A stretch of DNA of 64,000 nucleotides from Irpex lacteus (Eukaryota; Basidiomycota; Agaricomycetes; Polyporales; Irpicaceae), in the NCBI GenBank assembly GCA_001986395.2, contig MQVO02000005.1, positions 1,240,001 to 1,304,000 on the forward strand. Direction: 5' to 3'. The notes below the pieces were generated by a model. The model had not been told where the DNA came from. It saw nothing but the letters and a program-made list of their open reading frames with translations, and did not search any database. Within the stretch, counting starts at the first letter, position 1; each line of letters opens with the position of its first letter. Positions 1 through 11,110 of this stretch are shown one piece after another. The position numbers and the translations under genes are program-made.

Positions 1-795
1 GGGATCACTCCGGCTAGCCTGGCAGCCATGTTCACTATTGTAAGTCCATATCACATTACACAAATTTCTATCTACTAACACAACACGTTACAGTATCGGT
101 TTCATGTCTCCGGTGAGCCGGAATTTGACCAAAAGGAAAGCGGTCCCATCCAAGGCAGCGATCCGGATGCCGATAAGTACGACTGGGACGGTGAATACAA
201 ACGGCTTCGACGCCTGTTTCACGAAAGTTGGCATCTTCCTGGGATGCAACAGATCGTCGGCGCAATATCAGCTGTTGCCTTTCGCGGAGTTCATCCGTCA
301 ACTGTCGCGCACACCACCGCTGATCAAGGGGCTATGTTGGCAATAACAGAACGCAACATGCGTGCTGTTGCTAACTTCGGTGACATTATTCCCTCAGATC
401 TTCGTAAGTACATGATTTTACTCCATAATAAATACTTATAAAAATCGATATCATTTACACTAGTACAGCTGCCCTCGAGAGCTTCGTCTTCCCCGTCCCC
501 ATCTCCGTCCGCAACGGCCGCTGTCGCCTCCCCCACCGTCCCCCTCTCGCGAGGGCCTTCTAGTGCCGGGCCCTCTCGCATTGCTACTCCCCCTTCCGTC
601 CCAGCCGCAGATCTCGAGCCGTTGCAGCCCCCTGGACCCGGACCCTTGCCTGTGGAGGAGGAACAGCCTCCTCCTGCACCTCCTGCAAAGAAAACCACGC
701 GGACAAAGGCAGCCGCAGCGAAGAAGAAGGGCAAGGAGAAGGATGATGGGGATGTTGGTCAAGTTTCTACTCGTCGTTCTGCTCGTAATACGTGA
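1..795 (+). CDS. 3' part of an unidentified multi-exon gene
   Basis: Only the C-terminal part lies in the window. Three exons join in frame: 1-39, 94-403 and 464-795, ending at TGA 793-795, for about 226 residues. Introns 40-93 and 404-463 are GT-AG and of normal fungal size. The first half is a mixed globular sequence (for example YRFHVSGEPEFD and FGDIIPSDL). The last 110 residues are low complexity: a Ser/Pro/Ala-rich stretch, then PPAPPAKKTTRTK and a basic tail (AAAAKKKGKEK) ending STRRSARNT, which looks like a disordered nuclear-type tail. I do not recognise the family and assign no function. The reading frame across three exons and the codon regularity make real coding likely. Confidence 0.55.
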
Positions 796-969
796 TAAAT
801 GTACTATACTCTCATCATTGCATCGTTTCATATCATTTGAGCACAAATAACATCTAGTATTTACGCGGGAGCCATGTGCAAACGAAAGATACTATGATGA
901 AGCTGGCCTCCGGAGGCGCTAAGGTACCGTATATATTTATAGAAGTATACTGGTATATGTCGCCACTAT

Positions 970-1052
970 GGACTAGGTGGTATAGCACTCTATAGTAGCG
1001 CGCGTAAGCAGGTAAGCACTATAAGGCGGGGGTTCGAATCCCCCAGTGGTCC
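970..1052 (+). ncRNA. tRNA-like Pol III element (degenerate tRNA or tRNA-derived SINE head)
   Basis: The 3' half has a perfect T-arm: GGGGG, loop TTCGAAT, then CCCCC. It contains the B-box GGTTCGAATCC at 1031-1041. The 3' end GTGGTCC pairs with GGACTAG at 970-976 in six of seven positions. The D-arm and anticodon arm do not fold into a standard tRNA, and no anticodon can be assigned. It could be a decayed tRNA, an intron-bearing tRNA or the head of a SINE. Confidence 0.35.
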
Positions 1053-2250
1053 CCTTCTAAAAAGGCAATAAATTGGTAAGCCTGAAGTAGCATAAGTTGA
1101 ATGTAATAATGATAACAGTAGTGTGATCAATACAAGATAAACATGTAAGAGTAAGTCAGATAAGAACGTGAAGTACAATATAATAACAGTAAAGGTAAGC
1201 GACAATATAAAGCGCAGTAAGTAGTACAGTAAACGAAGTGTGCAAGTAAAAGTAGAAGACCGATAATAGGTAAGTAAGTAAGGAAGATAAGTAAGTAAGG
1301 AAGATAATGAAAGGAGATATGTTACCTTGAGATCTGTACATCGGGAGGTATCTGGAGGCGCAGGCCGCCTCTCGAGGCACCTCGGGGATGGCCTGCCCTC
1401 CGGAGGCGTCTAGATAAAGTGGCTGCTTCCCTAGATAAGACGTTCACGAGAAGCCTCCGGTTGATGACTCCCCCATATCCGGATAGCATCACGATCAAAT
1501 CGTTCCTCCCGACATGCCTCCTGATCTGGCATCTGCCACGAGACATCAGGAGGCAACGGGATTCCTCGTGAGGCGCTAAAAATTTTTCCGACACGTGGCA
1601 GCACAACCCCTTCGTTTTCGTAGTTTTGAGAACATCTAGCTAAGATAAGTAGTCCTGGTGATATATGTCGACGACCTCTACTATATGCAACTTCTGTGGT
1701 AACCGTTTTGCTACTTATCTTTGCGCTATTGGCATATGGCCGCGTTCGACGCGTTCGCGCTCTGATGCTTTCACGCCCAAGGCCGCAGCATTCAAGTGGT
1801 GATCGGATATATCCTGGTTTTATTTTCTGTACAGTCCCACCATGCATGCATAGCACTGACATCGCGCATGACATTGCGTAGCAAGCCACCTCGTCGTGAC
1901 GATCCATATTAACATACGTTGTCATATTCACTTCAGGCACACCGCACTTGACCCTACGGAACTCTCTACATGTCAATGAGACGTTCCGTGCTGGGCACAC
2001 TTTCTAATCGTTGAAGGTGGCTACTTGGACTCGGGGTGCAGCTGTATATAACGAAGAGGAGTCAATATGGCAGTAAACTGGTGCGTGCGCGAAAAGAGGT
2101 TCTCTCCGCGGCTGAGCTGACTTCGCGTTGTGCAGCTGCCCCGTTTCAATCTAGACCAATGCCAAACAACACGTCGATCGTCGAGGGCGAACGTGGCTGA
2201 CGGTTTGATTGGCTTGTCTGAGTTATGTCAGCCGTGGTGGTGGTTGAATT
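1053..2250. other. No gene recognised; simple repeats and palindromes
   Basis: This stretch holds a short (TAAG)n-type tract with AGGAAGATAA spacers at about 1264-1312. It also holds several imperfect palindromes built on GCCTCC/GGAGGC around 1350-1590, for example GCCTCCTGAT paired with ATCAGGAGGC. Open frames here are short, and on neither strand do they join through convincing splice sites. Confidence 0.4.
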
Positions 2251-2252
2251 TC

Positions 2253-2258
2253 TATAAA
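2253..2258 (+). promoter_or_regulatory. TATA box (TATAAA) before a pyrimidine-rich leader
   Basis: TATAAA is followed by about 90 bases of C/T-rich DNA and by an ATG in good context (CACAATGAG, ATG at 2355-2357). This is the layout of a strong fungal core promoter. The transcript it would drive is not resolved. Confidence 0.4.
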
Positions 2259-2354
2259 GCCCCTCTCGCCGTCGCAAGTCAACCCTCGCCGCTCTTTCCT
2301 CTCTTCCACCACCTGCCTCCTCTCGAAGGACGCCTCTTACGCCTGCAAGTCACA

Positions 2355-2743
2355 ATGAGTCAACATCTCTGGCGTATACAGTCTATCCGCTCTACCGTAT
2401 GTCTCTCTAGCCTTTGTCCCTCGTCGTCGCCGCCGTCCCCCTGCTGCTCATCGTCTGTCGTGGGCGCCCTCCGCCCCGTACTCGATCAACACCTTACGTC
2501 TCTTCTATCCGAAACACGTCTCACCTCGTGCAATTGACGGTGAGTGATCTGGTTGGTTTGCGATTCATGCTGGTGACTGAAGTCATTCAGGAGGCGCTAT
2601 GTCTCGTCGCCCTCTCTGGGATTTCTCCTACCTTCACCCCTCGGTTTCTCACTGGATCTCCGGGGCAGGCTCGTACATTCAACGAGGAGTTACTCCCTCT
2701 CAATGACATCTCATCTGGAAACTACGTGCGACTTTCGTGCTAG
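2355..2743 (+). CDS. Possible small hypothetical gene behind the TATA box
   Basis: An ATG at 2355 opens a short frame (start MSQHLWRIQSIRST). A second frame from 2414 encodes a hydrophobic stretch (SLVVAAVPLLLIVC) that resembles a secretion signal. It continues through a likely in-frame 51-nt GT-AG intron at about 2540-2590 and ends at 2743. I could not join the first ATG to the second frame with a normal-sized intron, so the model is incomplete. No family is recognised. Confidence 0.2.
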
Positions 2744-3027
2744 CAAACTGGGCCTGCGTCCTCGGTGACATCATCTCTGGCTCGCTTCTCCGACGCATCT
2801 CTAGAACGACCACCTCTGCCTTCCGAGGACGAACCCAGCGCAACATCACGCGTCATGAACCAGGTTACCGACATCGAACCACCCCCACTCCCGCGCCTAC
2901 TAAGTATCACGTCCAGTCGAGTCACTGGCGACCACTTCTCCCCCGCTGCACATCGTTGGCTCCCTCCTACGATGGACCACTCACTCGGGGTGCCAGTGGG
3001 TGGATATGAGACGTACATGGAGACTAT

Positions 3028-3275
3028 AAGGCTGCGAAGAAAATGCAGAACGGGGGCTGCGTTGATGGTGGTGATGAAAAGATGTCGATGAACTCGCGGG
3101 ATTGTTTCTGTTATAAGGCTGCGAAGAAAATGCAGAATTGGGGGCTGCGTCGATGGTGATGATGAAAAGATCCATATGTGAACTCGCGGGGATCGTCTCC
3201 GTCACATGAGACAAGGCTGCGAAGACAATGCAGAATGGGGGCTGCGTTGGGGATGATGCGAAAGAGAAATATTTC
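3028..3275. repeat. Minisatellite, three copies of an 87-98 bp unit
   Basis: Each unit starts AAGGCTGCGAAGA(A/C)AATGCAG and continues GGGGGCTGCGT. The first two units go on into GATGGTG(G/A)TGATGAAAAGAT. Copies begin at 3028, 3115 and 3213, and the last is shortened. The open frame on the minus strand across the array only mirrors the repeat. Confidence 0.8.
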
Positions 3276-3793
3276 CTCATCTTGTGTTCGGCTTGATCAG
3301 CCAGTTCGGATATGAATTCATCTCCTCTCGTTCTCCCTCCTTCAACGCTTCAATGCTTCAGCACTGAGAACACATAACCTGCATTCTTAAACATGTCTAA
3401 GTTACCAGTTGGCTCAACGTGAACGAACCAGTTCCTGTCATAAATTACGGTCTTATCGCTACAAAGCAAAACCCACTTTCATATACATAGATAACCACAC
3501 ACGAATTCGGAATAAATAATGGAACATGGCGCATGATCCACATTAATATTTGGAAGCGAGGAACTCGGGGTCTCTGTGAGAGAGCGTTTGTACGGAACCT
3601 TGAAGGGATGTTCTTCGCAGATGTCGCCGATGCTAAGTTCAGCTCAACGTCGATGTGACAGGCTAGAGTCCGCGACGCTCAGACATCCACATATGTAGGC
3701 TCCTAAGCAGTAAGGCAAGAGGTCAGCTTGGTTTTTACGCCACTGCTCTAGAATGCCCGGCTTTAAGTGACTCAGATCAGGGTATAGACTCAC

Positions 3794-5469
3794 TTACTCG
3801 GTATCGTAGTTGCGTCTGACATACTCTTCATCCACCTCCACGTCTTCAGCGGAGGTACCCTCAACCTCAGGCATGTCTTCCTCTTCTCCGTTTTCAGCAC
3901 CAAACTGCAGCGACTGTCCCATATTTCCAACAAGGCGAAGGCTGCGTGACTGGTTGGCAGATGCCCAGGAGCTTCCAGCAGGTTTAATCTGTCGCAGGTT
4001 CAGGATGAAATGGCATACGATCATCGGTTGTGCTCTGCATGCGTAGTTCGTAAGTGAGCTCATGAATATGATAGAAGGATGACATACATGACGAAAAAGG
4101 AATCTAGCATGCCAATTGAGAGGAAAACCGGCTGTACGGGAGAGAAAGGCGGGCCAATTACTATACTAGCATGCATCGCACACAAGAAACATACCACGTT
4201 GTCCTCAATCATTTGGAAAATATTCAAGACCAAAAGAATCCTTGTGTAGTCACGAGCATTGAATGAGTCTTTGAAAACTTGAACAATATGTGGCAAATTA
4301 GAAACACGTACAGGAAGTAAACCGTCCCTGTGAAGCTCTTCATCAGTAACTGGAAAAGAAACAGTGCGATTGGTAATTTCATCGCACCATCACGAAAGAG
4401 CATGGTTGCAAGAGGAGCCCTGATGTTCACTCGGCGTGCCTCTCGGTATGCCTGTGCTGTCTTCGTCCAGGTGACTGCTAAGACCAGCGCATCACCTATG
4501 ATGACGGAGATGCGTGTAGCCAACGAAACTGTTGCATCTTGTGTATAAATACGCAGACTAATACTTCTAATCTTTGCACTGACGTCTGGACAGCGAGTGA
4601 TGTCAAAATTATTCCATTGCCGAGATCGAAACTTACGATAGTATGAGAGCATGTGATCCTCCCGGAAGGGATGTGCATTCCTCACCATTAGAGAGCACAA
4701 TGCTGGTTGCATAGTTGAACTTGAACCTGCGTATAAATCTTACACATGTCTACAAGATACTCTGGTACTCACAATATTCGCTGCAAAGGGTACGACATTC
4801 AGCAACAGCACTAAAGCCGTCACAAAATATTTGCCGTCCAGTAGTGCATAGACTCGTAGTGCGGAGAACCCTGCATCGAGAATTTGCGAGTCAGTAAGCT
4901 GATGGAATACTCGTGATGTAGGGCAATAACACTTACACGCAAGACATGGATATTGCATTAATTTGACAGCCTGATCAACGTACACCATAAACTTGCAGCT
5001 GATGGGGCATTCAAACTTTCAGCTCTCGCTGCGGAGAGACCATGGGACGTAAACGCATACCTCTACAGTACCCCAAAGATCAGCCGTTATTCAATGCTGA
5101 GGTCGTTGAACTCCGCCCACCTCAGAAGTCCAGACTGGCATGACGCAGCCAATCACATCGACAGCTAAACTGTAGCGCATGATCGCATACAGCCAAGTTG
5201 TTGTATTCCATTTTCGTGCCCATATGACGTCTATTTCTTGAGATAGCGTGATTGTGCAATCGAACAAAAACAAAACTACAAGGGAAGCCGCGGTGAAAGG
5301 AGTAAGAGCCTGGCAAATCAATATAGATGAACATGAGACTTGCCGATAGCGGATAGATAGATATTGTTGAAATCGAGTCTGTACATTATGGCGAACACCG
5401 CATGAGTACGTAGCAACTTGAAGTTGGGGTGGCGTACGCTTGTTCCGCGGTTGTGATATCGGATGACAT
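3794..5469 (-). CDS. DUF6533-domain multi-pass membrane protein, copy 1
   Basis: This is a basidiomycete-expanded family of unknown function, probably in a cellular membrane. ATG is at 5467-5469. Exon 1 encodes 20 residues (MSSDITTAEQAYATPTSSCY) and ends at a GTACTC donor. Exon 2 starts at GCTCTTACTCC after CCAG and carries the family core: VVLFLFDCTITLSQEIDVIW, then RKWNTTTWLYAIMRYSL. Further exons hold ALRVYALLDGKYFVTALVL, the segment SLATRISVIIGDALVLAVTW with TKTAQAYREARRVNIRAPL, and near the end FHFILNLRQI-like and SLRLVGNMGQSLQF sequences. The stop is at 3794-3796. At least five hydrophobic segments are visible. The signature positions are kept and no break was found, so it is probably intact. 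Exon borders in the middle are approximate. Confidence 0.7.
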
Positions 5470-5549
5470 GACAGCTTTAAATGGCGTATAATCTATTCTA
5501 GTCAGGGTAAGCTAGTGATGGGGAGAAGGGAAATTGGAGTGGTAGCAAG

Positions 5550-6480
5550 GAAAAGGGACACCTCACGCTTCCGTGTCTTATACGACTGTCAATGATCCTG
5601 ATGGTGAAAAGCCTCGGCCACACGCGCAGATGATGCATCTCGAGTTATCGCCCCTCGAGATCGAGTTGGTGAAGAACATTGTATGTCTGGGAAAAGCGTG
5701 TCACCCAGGAAGTTGGTACCATAGATTCAAATTCGAAGTTGAGGGCGACCAATCATCACATATCATCGTGAGCCGTGTTCAACAACGGATCATGGCATAA
5801 TATGACTCAAGGGAGTTAGGATCTGCATGTTTGTAGTTGGCAACATTGATTAGAGACGTAAGATGGCAACTTACGTCGAATTCAGTACCCGGATTTGTCG
5901 TGAATGAATTATCAAGAGAAGAGGTGAATGATCGTACCAAGGATAAGTAGCAGCGTAGGAGATGTGCGTTCTCCGTTATCTTTCAGCATAGGAAGGTCTG
6001 CTACACCATCGATCCATTGTCAGTGCCTTGAATTTATGACAGAGAATAACATTAACATATAACCAACCTAAAGTAGTGTTTCAGTTGCATTGATTAACCA
6101 TCACGGAAGAGGTTGCGGGCAAGCGACTTGACTGAGATCGTACTCACGCTTGACGTCAAATATTGATGATGCAGTCGCAATTGCCCTTCGAAGATCTCTC
6201 CTTGAGTAAAGACGTCTTTCCTATCGACAGTATGCCTTGCAGTCCGAGTCGAACGTTGAGCAATGTTCAATACAGCTTTATCGTCCGAATCTGCTAGCAA
6301 GTACAAGTCCCAGGTGGAGGAATCAATCCTGTGTGGAATAGACAGAATCAAGATACACTATGGTACCTGCCGCATCTGTAAACACTCATAGCTCATAACG
6401 TCGTACGTTGCATTAGTACATGGTGGGGCAGTAAGGGCAAAGTTGAAATAAGACCCAATCTAACTCACCAAAGAAAGTAT
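5550..6480. pseudogene. Degenerate companion sequence of DUF6533 copy 1
   Basis: This block sits head-to-head with the DUF6533 gene and is shared with 10.08-11.1 kb and, inverted, with 37.1-38.2 kb. On the plus strand it opens with a frame reading VSYTTVNDPDGEKPRPHAQ, matching VSYTTVDDDDFDDERRWPH in copy 2 and VSYTPVDDDNSDDERRRPH in copy 3. The three diverge and hit stops at different points. On the minus strand, 6094-6351 reads SSTWDLYLLADSDDKAVLN, an exon-like stretch belonging with the next feature. The family is unknown. The copies look like relics. Confidence 0.4.
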
Positions 6481-6481
6481 G

Positions 6482-7100
6482 CTACAAATGTAGTTTGTGA
6501 AGCATAGTCTCTGGTGGCGTACTCGCAGCAGACTCTGGAGAGTCTGGGGGCACAAACCATCTCACTGGATCCTGACCCCGTGCTGCCACTTCTGCCAGCT
6601 TCAAGAGGTTTCGGAGTTGCGCGTTGTCGTCTTCGAGGATGCGCTCAAACCTTTTTCTCTCTTTCAACGTGGGGATCCGCTTAATCACATAGCTCCAACT
6701 TGTAGCGATACTTGCGATGCCTCTTCCAATCGCTTTGATAAGTTGTCGCTATCCCAGCAGTCACAGAGATACTTAACACGTCAGCGTGTTAGCTGAAAGA
6801 TTCTATACGCAATGGTCAGTGCGTGGAACATTTGACACGGAACTGGCTCACCTCTGAGAAGTATACTTTACTCGCGCCAAGATACGTACTTTATTGCTCA
6901 CCGTGGTAAAGGAGAATTGATAAAGGACACCAAAAGGACTTGGACAACACCGTGGCTCCGGATGTGGCCTTCAATAAACCCCAAATAGACGCTGTTAACT
7001 CATCCCACTGTCGTCGGCTTGAACTGATGCGTCTCGTATAGTTTGTGAGATGAGCTCCTTCCCTCGCACTGTCCACAGCTTGTATGACAATCACAAATGT
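6482..7100 (-). pseudogene. Degenerate gene exons upstream of the CAP-H fragment
   Basis: Exon-like blocks on the minus strand read RRQWDELTASIWGLLKATSG (near 7000), a short exon near 6750 (IGRGIASIATSWSYVIKRIP), and ERFERILEDDNAQLRNLLKL continuing to a stop at 6482. The order and helical character resemble N-terminal helical domains of basidiomycete NLR-like proteins, but I cannot name a family. In-frame stops between blocks (for example TAG just before the IGRGIAS block) mean no full reading frame exists. The homologous copy at 35.8-37.3 kb is more decayed. Confidence 0.4.
7037..7040. other. Empty target site (TATA) of the 701-bp transposon
   Basis: Here the sequence reads, on the minus strand, ACAAACTATACGAGACGC without interruption. 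In the homologous copy the transposon at 35937-36637 splits it and duplicates TATA on both sides. This shows the state before insertion. Confidence 0.85.
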
Positions 7101-7231
7101 CGACTTATGGCTTGGATACGAGATTAGACGACATCCGCAAAAGGCGCGTGGTGAGGATCACGTGCTCCGCGTCCCCGCGCGTCCGCGTTCGACTGCCTCT
7201 TTCGTCTCGACCAACTCTTTGATCGCTGACA

Positions 7232-7700
7232 ATGCCGCCTTCCAGAGCCTCTCGCGCAAAAAAGGAGGTTGAGGAGTCAGCCCCGCTCTACGCCGACGAC
7301 GACTCGGGCGGCGACACAGACCATTACGATCTCTGAAGAATGAAGAGTCGTTTTATTGTGCGGGCTGGCGTTTTGGGCGTCGCGAGATGTGACGTTCATG
7401 TCCCCAAAGTGTGGGAAATTGGTCGAACTACATTGCGATAAGCAATTTGTTACCGTCTGCACCGGTTCTGTATTCTGGCGCTTATACAACTACAAACACA
7501 AACTGATTTTTGCAAGCACAACAACTCTACAATTTTGAGTAAAAGGTAAGGTAATCCTAACACGTCCCTATGCTATCGTCCTACTACCCAGGAGAAAAAA
7601 CAGCCCTTAAGTGAGCGCTCAAGTCTGTCAGTTTGAACGACGATGCCGCTGAAAAGTGGAGGAGGAGGAAGAGTGCCAAGGTGCCGTTGATGCCGATCTG
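7232..7700 (+). pseudogene. Truncated 5' fragment of a condensin CAP-H gene
   Basis: ATG at 7232 starts MPPSRASRAKKEVEES and follows the CAP-H N-terminus through SGGDTDH to 7321. The frame then leaves the homology and stops at 7334-7336. Homology returns at about 7621-7695 with LKSVSLNDDAAEKWRRRKSA, then stops for good near 7700. About 290 bp of unrelated DNA replaces the roughly 105 bp expected between the two blocks. The CAP-H upstream region (about 7140-7231) is also present, so promoter and start were copied together. It shares PSRASR with the 35-kb copy and KKEVEES with the 14-kb copy. It is non-functional as condensin. Confidence 0.85.
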
Positions 7701-7827
7701 CCGCCCCCTTTGCCAATTTTTCTGAAGCCTGAGGACGGTCAGAAGACAGGCATTTGGACCCACATTGTATAAGTGCAAGTATACCTTTAAATTACCCAGG
7801 TGGAATAGACACAAAGGCAAGTACTAC

Positions 7828-8010
7828 TTACGCGACAACAACAAGTGCTCGAGGCCCCGAGAAATCAGATCTCCGAATTGAATGCAAGCACTGCATCAAA
7901 CTGACAAGTAGGCTATAGCTTTTGAGACGGTGCGGAAGTGTAGCCATTGTGCGTGTAGATAGTTGATCATTGGCCCGTTGTCCAGATTCAATGTGAACAA
8001 ACCAGTCCAT
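7828..8010 (-). CDS. Short conserved ORF downstream of DUF6533 copy 2
   Basis: A 60-residue frame begins MDWFVHIESGQRANDQLS and contains SLLVSLMQCLHSIRRSDFSG. The same peptide (MEWFVHVESGRRADDQLS) is found on the plus strand at 40237, also downstream of a DUF6533 gene. Conservation may only reflect the shared duplication, so this could be 3' UTR. No family is recognised. Confidence 0.25.
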   Translation of the reverse strand: MDWFVHIESGQRANDQLSTRTMATLPHRLKSYSLLVSLMQCLHSIRRSDFSGPRALVVVA

Positions 8011-8352
8011 AAACTACGATCTTATCGCTAGAAAGCAAGACGCACTTTCATAATACATAGATAACAATGCACGAATAAAATAATTGGAACATAGCGCATG
8101 GTTCACGTTCAGAAGCGAGGGACTCAGAGACTCGGAGAGGGAGGGATTGTACGAGATCCTTGTGAGATTTCTTCGCAGTTGTCGCCGATGCTAAGCTCAG
8201 CTGTATGTCGATGTGACAGCTTATCCGCGCCACTTAGACGTCTGCATATGTATGGTCCTATGCAGTAAGGCGAGAGGTCAGCTTGATTTTCACACCACTG
8301 CTGTAAGATTCCCAGCTTGAAGCGACTCAGATAAAGGTATGGACTCACTTGT

Positions 8353-10061
8353 TCAGTGTACTGTGTCGTAGGTGGGTCTAGCATACACTTCATTCACCTC
8401 CGGGTTTTCGGCCGCATCGATGGTGATTTCTGGCCACGAAGATACACCGGCTTCGGCGGAAATACCTTCGACCCCAGGTACACCTTCTCCGTTCGCATCC
8501 TCGACACCAAACTGCAACGACTGTCCCATATTCCCAACAAAGCGAAGGCTGTGTGACTGGTTGGCAGATACCCAGGAGCTTCCAGCAGGTTCAATTTGCC
8601 GCAGATTCAGGATGAAATGGCATACAATCATCGGTGGTACGCTGCACACTTATTTCATAAGTGAGCCCCTGAGCATGATAGAAGGATGACATACACGGTA
8701 GAAAAGGGATCTATAAGCTCAATTGAGAGCAAAACCGGCTGTACTCAGGGAGAAAGAATGACCGATCACTATACTGACATACACTGCATACGAGAAACTT
8801 ACCATGCTAGTTTCAATCATCTGGAGAACATTCAAGACCAAGAGGATCCTTGTAAACACGAGCATTATATGACTTTTGACAATGATATATGGCGAATTAG
8901 GAACACGTACAGAAAGTAAATCGTTCCTGTGGGGCTCTTCATCAATAACCATAGAAAAACAATTAGTTCTTTCATCGCACCATCACGAAAGAGCATTGTT
9001 GCAAGAGGGGCCCTGATATTTAGTCGGCGCGCCTCTTGATATGCCTGGGCTGTCTTCGTCCAGGTGACTGCTAAGACAAGCACATCACCTATGATGACGG
9101 AGATGCGTGTAGCCAACGAAACTGTTGCATCTTTTTTTGTTAATACAGAGAGTGAGGCTTCTAATCTGTGCACTGACGTCTGGAAAGCTAGTGATGTCAA
9201 AATTATCAATTGCCGAGATCGAAACTTACGATAGGTTGAGAGCATTTGATCCTCCCGGAAAGGACGTGCATTCCTCAGTATTAATGACCACAATGCTGGT
9301 TGCATAGTTGAACTTGAACCTGTGTATCCATCTCATCAATGTATACATGATACTCTAGTACTCACAATATTGGTTGCGAAGGGTACAACATTCAGCAATA
9401 GCACTAAAGCCGTCACAATATATTTGCCATCCAGTAGTGCATAGACTCGTAGTGCGGAGAACCCTGCATCGAGAATTTGCGAGTCAGTAAGCTCATGGTA
9501 TACTCATGATGTAGGGCAAAAAGACTCACATGCAAGGCATAGATATTGCATTAACCTGAGAGCCTGATCAATGCGCAACATAAATTCGCAGCTGTTGTGG
9601 GACTTAAACGATAGGCCCTCCATGTGCAGAGTACATGGGACGCAGGAACATACCTCTACATGACCCCAAAGATCAACCGTCATGCAATGTTGAGTCTGTT
9701 GAACTCGGCTCACCACAAAATTCCAAGTCGGCAGGAGAAGAATTATCATATCCATGACTACGCTGTAGCGTGTGAGCGCATACAGCCAAGTCGTTGTATT
9801 CCACTTTCGTCTCCATATAACGTCTACCTCTTGAGATAGAGTGATTGCGCAATCGAACAAAAACAAAACTGCAAGGCAAGCCGCGGTGAAAGGAGTAAGA
9901 GCCTTGCAATCAATATAGATGAACATGAGACTTGCCTTCAGCGGATAGATTGACATAATTAGATATAAGCCTATACATTTTAGTGAATATTTCATGAGTA
10001 CGTAGTAACTTGAAGACGGGGCAACATACGTCTGTTCCAGGGTCGCGATATCGGAAGACAT
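8353..10061 (-). CDS. DUF6533-domain multi-pass membrane protein, copy 2
   Basis: ATG is at 10059-10061. Exon 1 (10002-10061) encodes MSSDIATLEQTYVAPSSSYY. Intron 9903-10001 follows, and exon 2 opens ALTPFTAACLAVLFLFDCA with the family signature ITLSQEVDVIWRRKWNTTTW. Later exons read QYLCLACESF, ALRVYALLDGKYIVTALVL, SLATRISVIIGDVLVLAVTW and TKTAQAYQEARRLNIRAPL. The C-terminal region is hydrophilic (NMGQSLQFGVEDANGEGVPG) and ends YDTVH before TGA at 8353-8355. About seven hydrophobic segments fit the family's usual topology. Function is unknown. No disabling change was found. Exon joins other than the first are approximate. Confidence 0.72.
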
Positions 10062-10079
10062 GGCGGCTTAAGGCAGTGT

Positions 10080-11110
10080 GCAAAGTATTTCAGCGAGTGT
10101 GAGCTACAATGGAGAGATGAATTGGGAGTTGGGGGCGGGGGGGGGGGGCATTTGGCAGCGAAAGGAGCACGTCACAAATCCGTGTCTTATACGACTGTCG
10201 ATGACGATGATTTTGATGATGAAAGGCGTTGGCCACACGCGACGATGGTGCATCTCGAGTCATCAAACCTCAAAAGATCGATCCGGTAAGGGCTAGTACG
10301 AGGGAGTGGAGTCCTCATTGTGTGCCTGTGAAAAGCCTGCCAGTGCGCTGTAGTATTTTCGACGCTGAAAAGAATGTAGTATGAGAGCGAGATTGGCAGC
10401 AGGACTTGGGTACATACATACACCTATGTTTTAGCGCAGTCAGTTAGTCCGTGGTTTGAAGCTTCAAAATTGAAACGACCGATCATCGTATGAAATGGCT
10501 CGAGGGGCTCGTGATAGACGTGTTCGTAGTCAGCAAAATGGGTTACAGCGTGAGACGGTGGCTTACGCCGAATTCAGCCTCCGTCGAATTTCATTACCGT
10601 ACACATACTTATCTGTCGTGAATAGAGTCACAAGAAAAGAGGTTAACGATCGGTCCAGTAGCATAGGAGATAGGTACTTATTCTCCTGGAAGATCTATCA
10701 CATGACAAACCTAGTATCCAATGTCAGCACCATGAACTTATAACAGAGAATAACATATATACATCACCAACCAAAACCGTGACAGCATCGCGGTTGCGCA
10801 TTGATCAACTGCCATTGAAGATGCTGCGTGCAAGCAACTTGACCGAGATCGTCAAGAGTTAGCTTGTTGATCAGATGTTAGTGTAGACGCAGTCGTAGTT
10901 GGCATTCGAAGACCTCCTCCTGGAATAAAGATATCATTCATATCGACGGTAGGCCTTGCGCAAGTACAATCCGAGTCGAACGTCGAGCGACTTGACAACG
11001 TTCAAGCTTTGTACCCCGAATCAAGATCTGTTCTGCAATCACAGATGCTCCACGTGTCCACGCAAGATCCTAAGAGACCTCCGACCGAGGATACCTACGA
11101 CTGCACAGTA
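10080..11110. pseudogene. Degenerate companion sequence of DUF6533 copy 2
   Basis: This is homologous to 5.55-6.4 kb and, inverted, to 37.1-38.2 kb. It includes a run of 13 G residues near 10137. The plus-strand frame VSYTTVDDDDFDDERRWPH runs into a stop (TAA at 10287-10289) after LKRSIR. The remaining block (GCAAGCAACTTGACCGAGAT and flanks) matches the other copies only at DNA level. It appears non-functional. Confidence 0.4.

Larger units (their letters stand above)
3413..7712 (-). repeat. Left arm of a large inverted duplication (DUF6533 cassette plus CAP-H 5' end)
   Basis: Read on the minus strand from 7.23 kb downward, the order is CAP-H upstream region, a degenerate gene, companion sequence, a DUF6533 gene, then its 3' flank to about 3413. 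The same order is found on the plus strand from 35.73 to about 40.24 kb. Matches are visible by eye along most of the length, with many small differences. The outer edge at about 3413 is where similarity to the flank of the third DUF6533 copy (about 40.24 kb) stops. The inner 7232-7712 holds the CAP-H fragment. Confidence 0.75.

Noticed and set aside
2981..3280. 99-codon minus-strand ORF with repeated SAFSSQPY peptides
   Set aside because: Direct translation of the minisatellite; no gene context.
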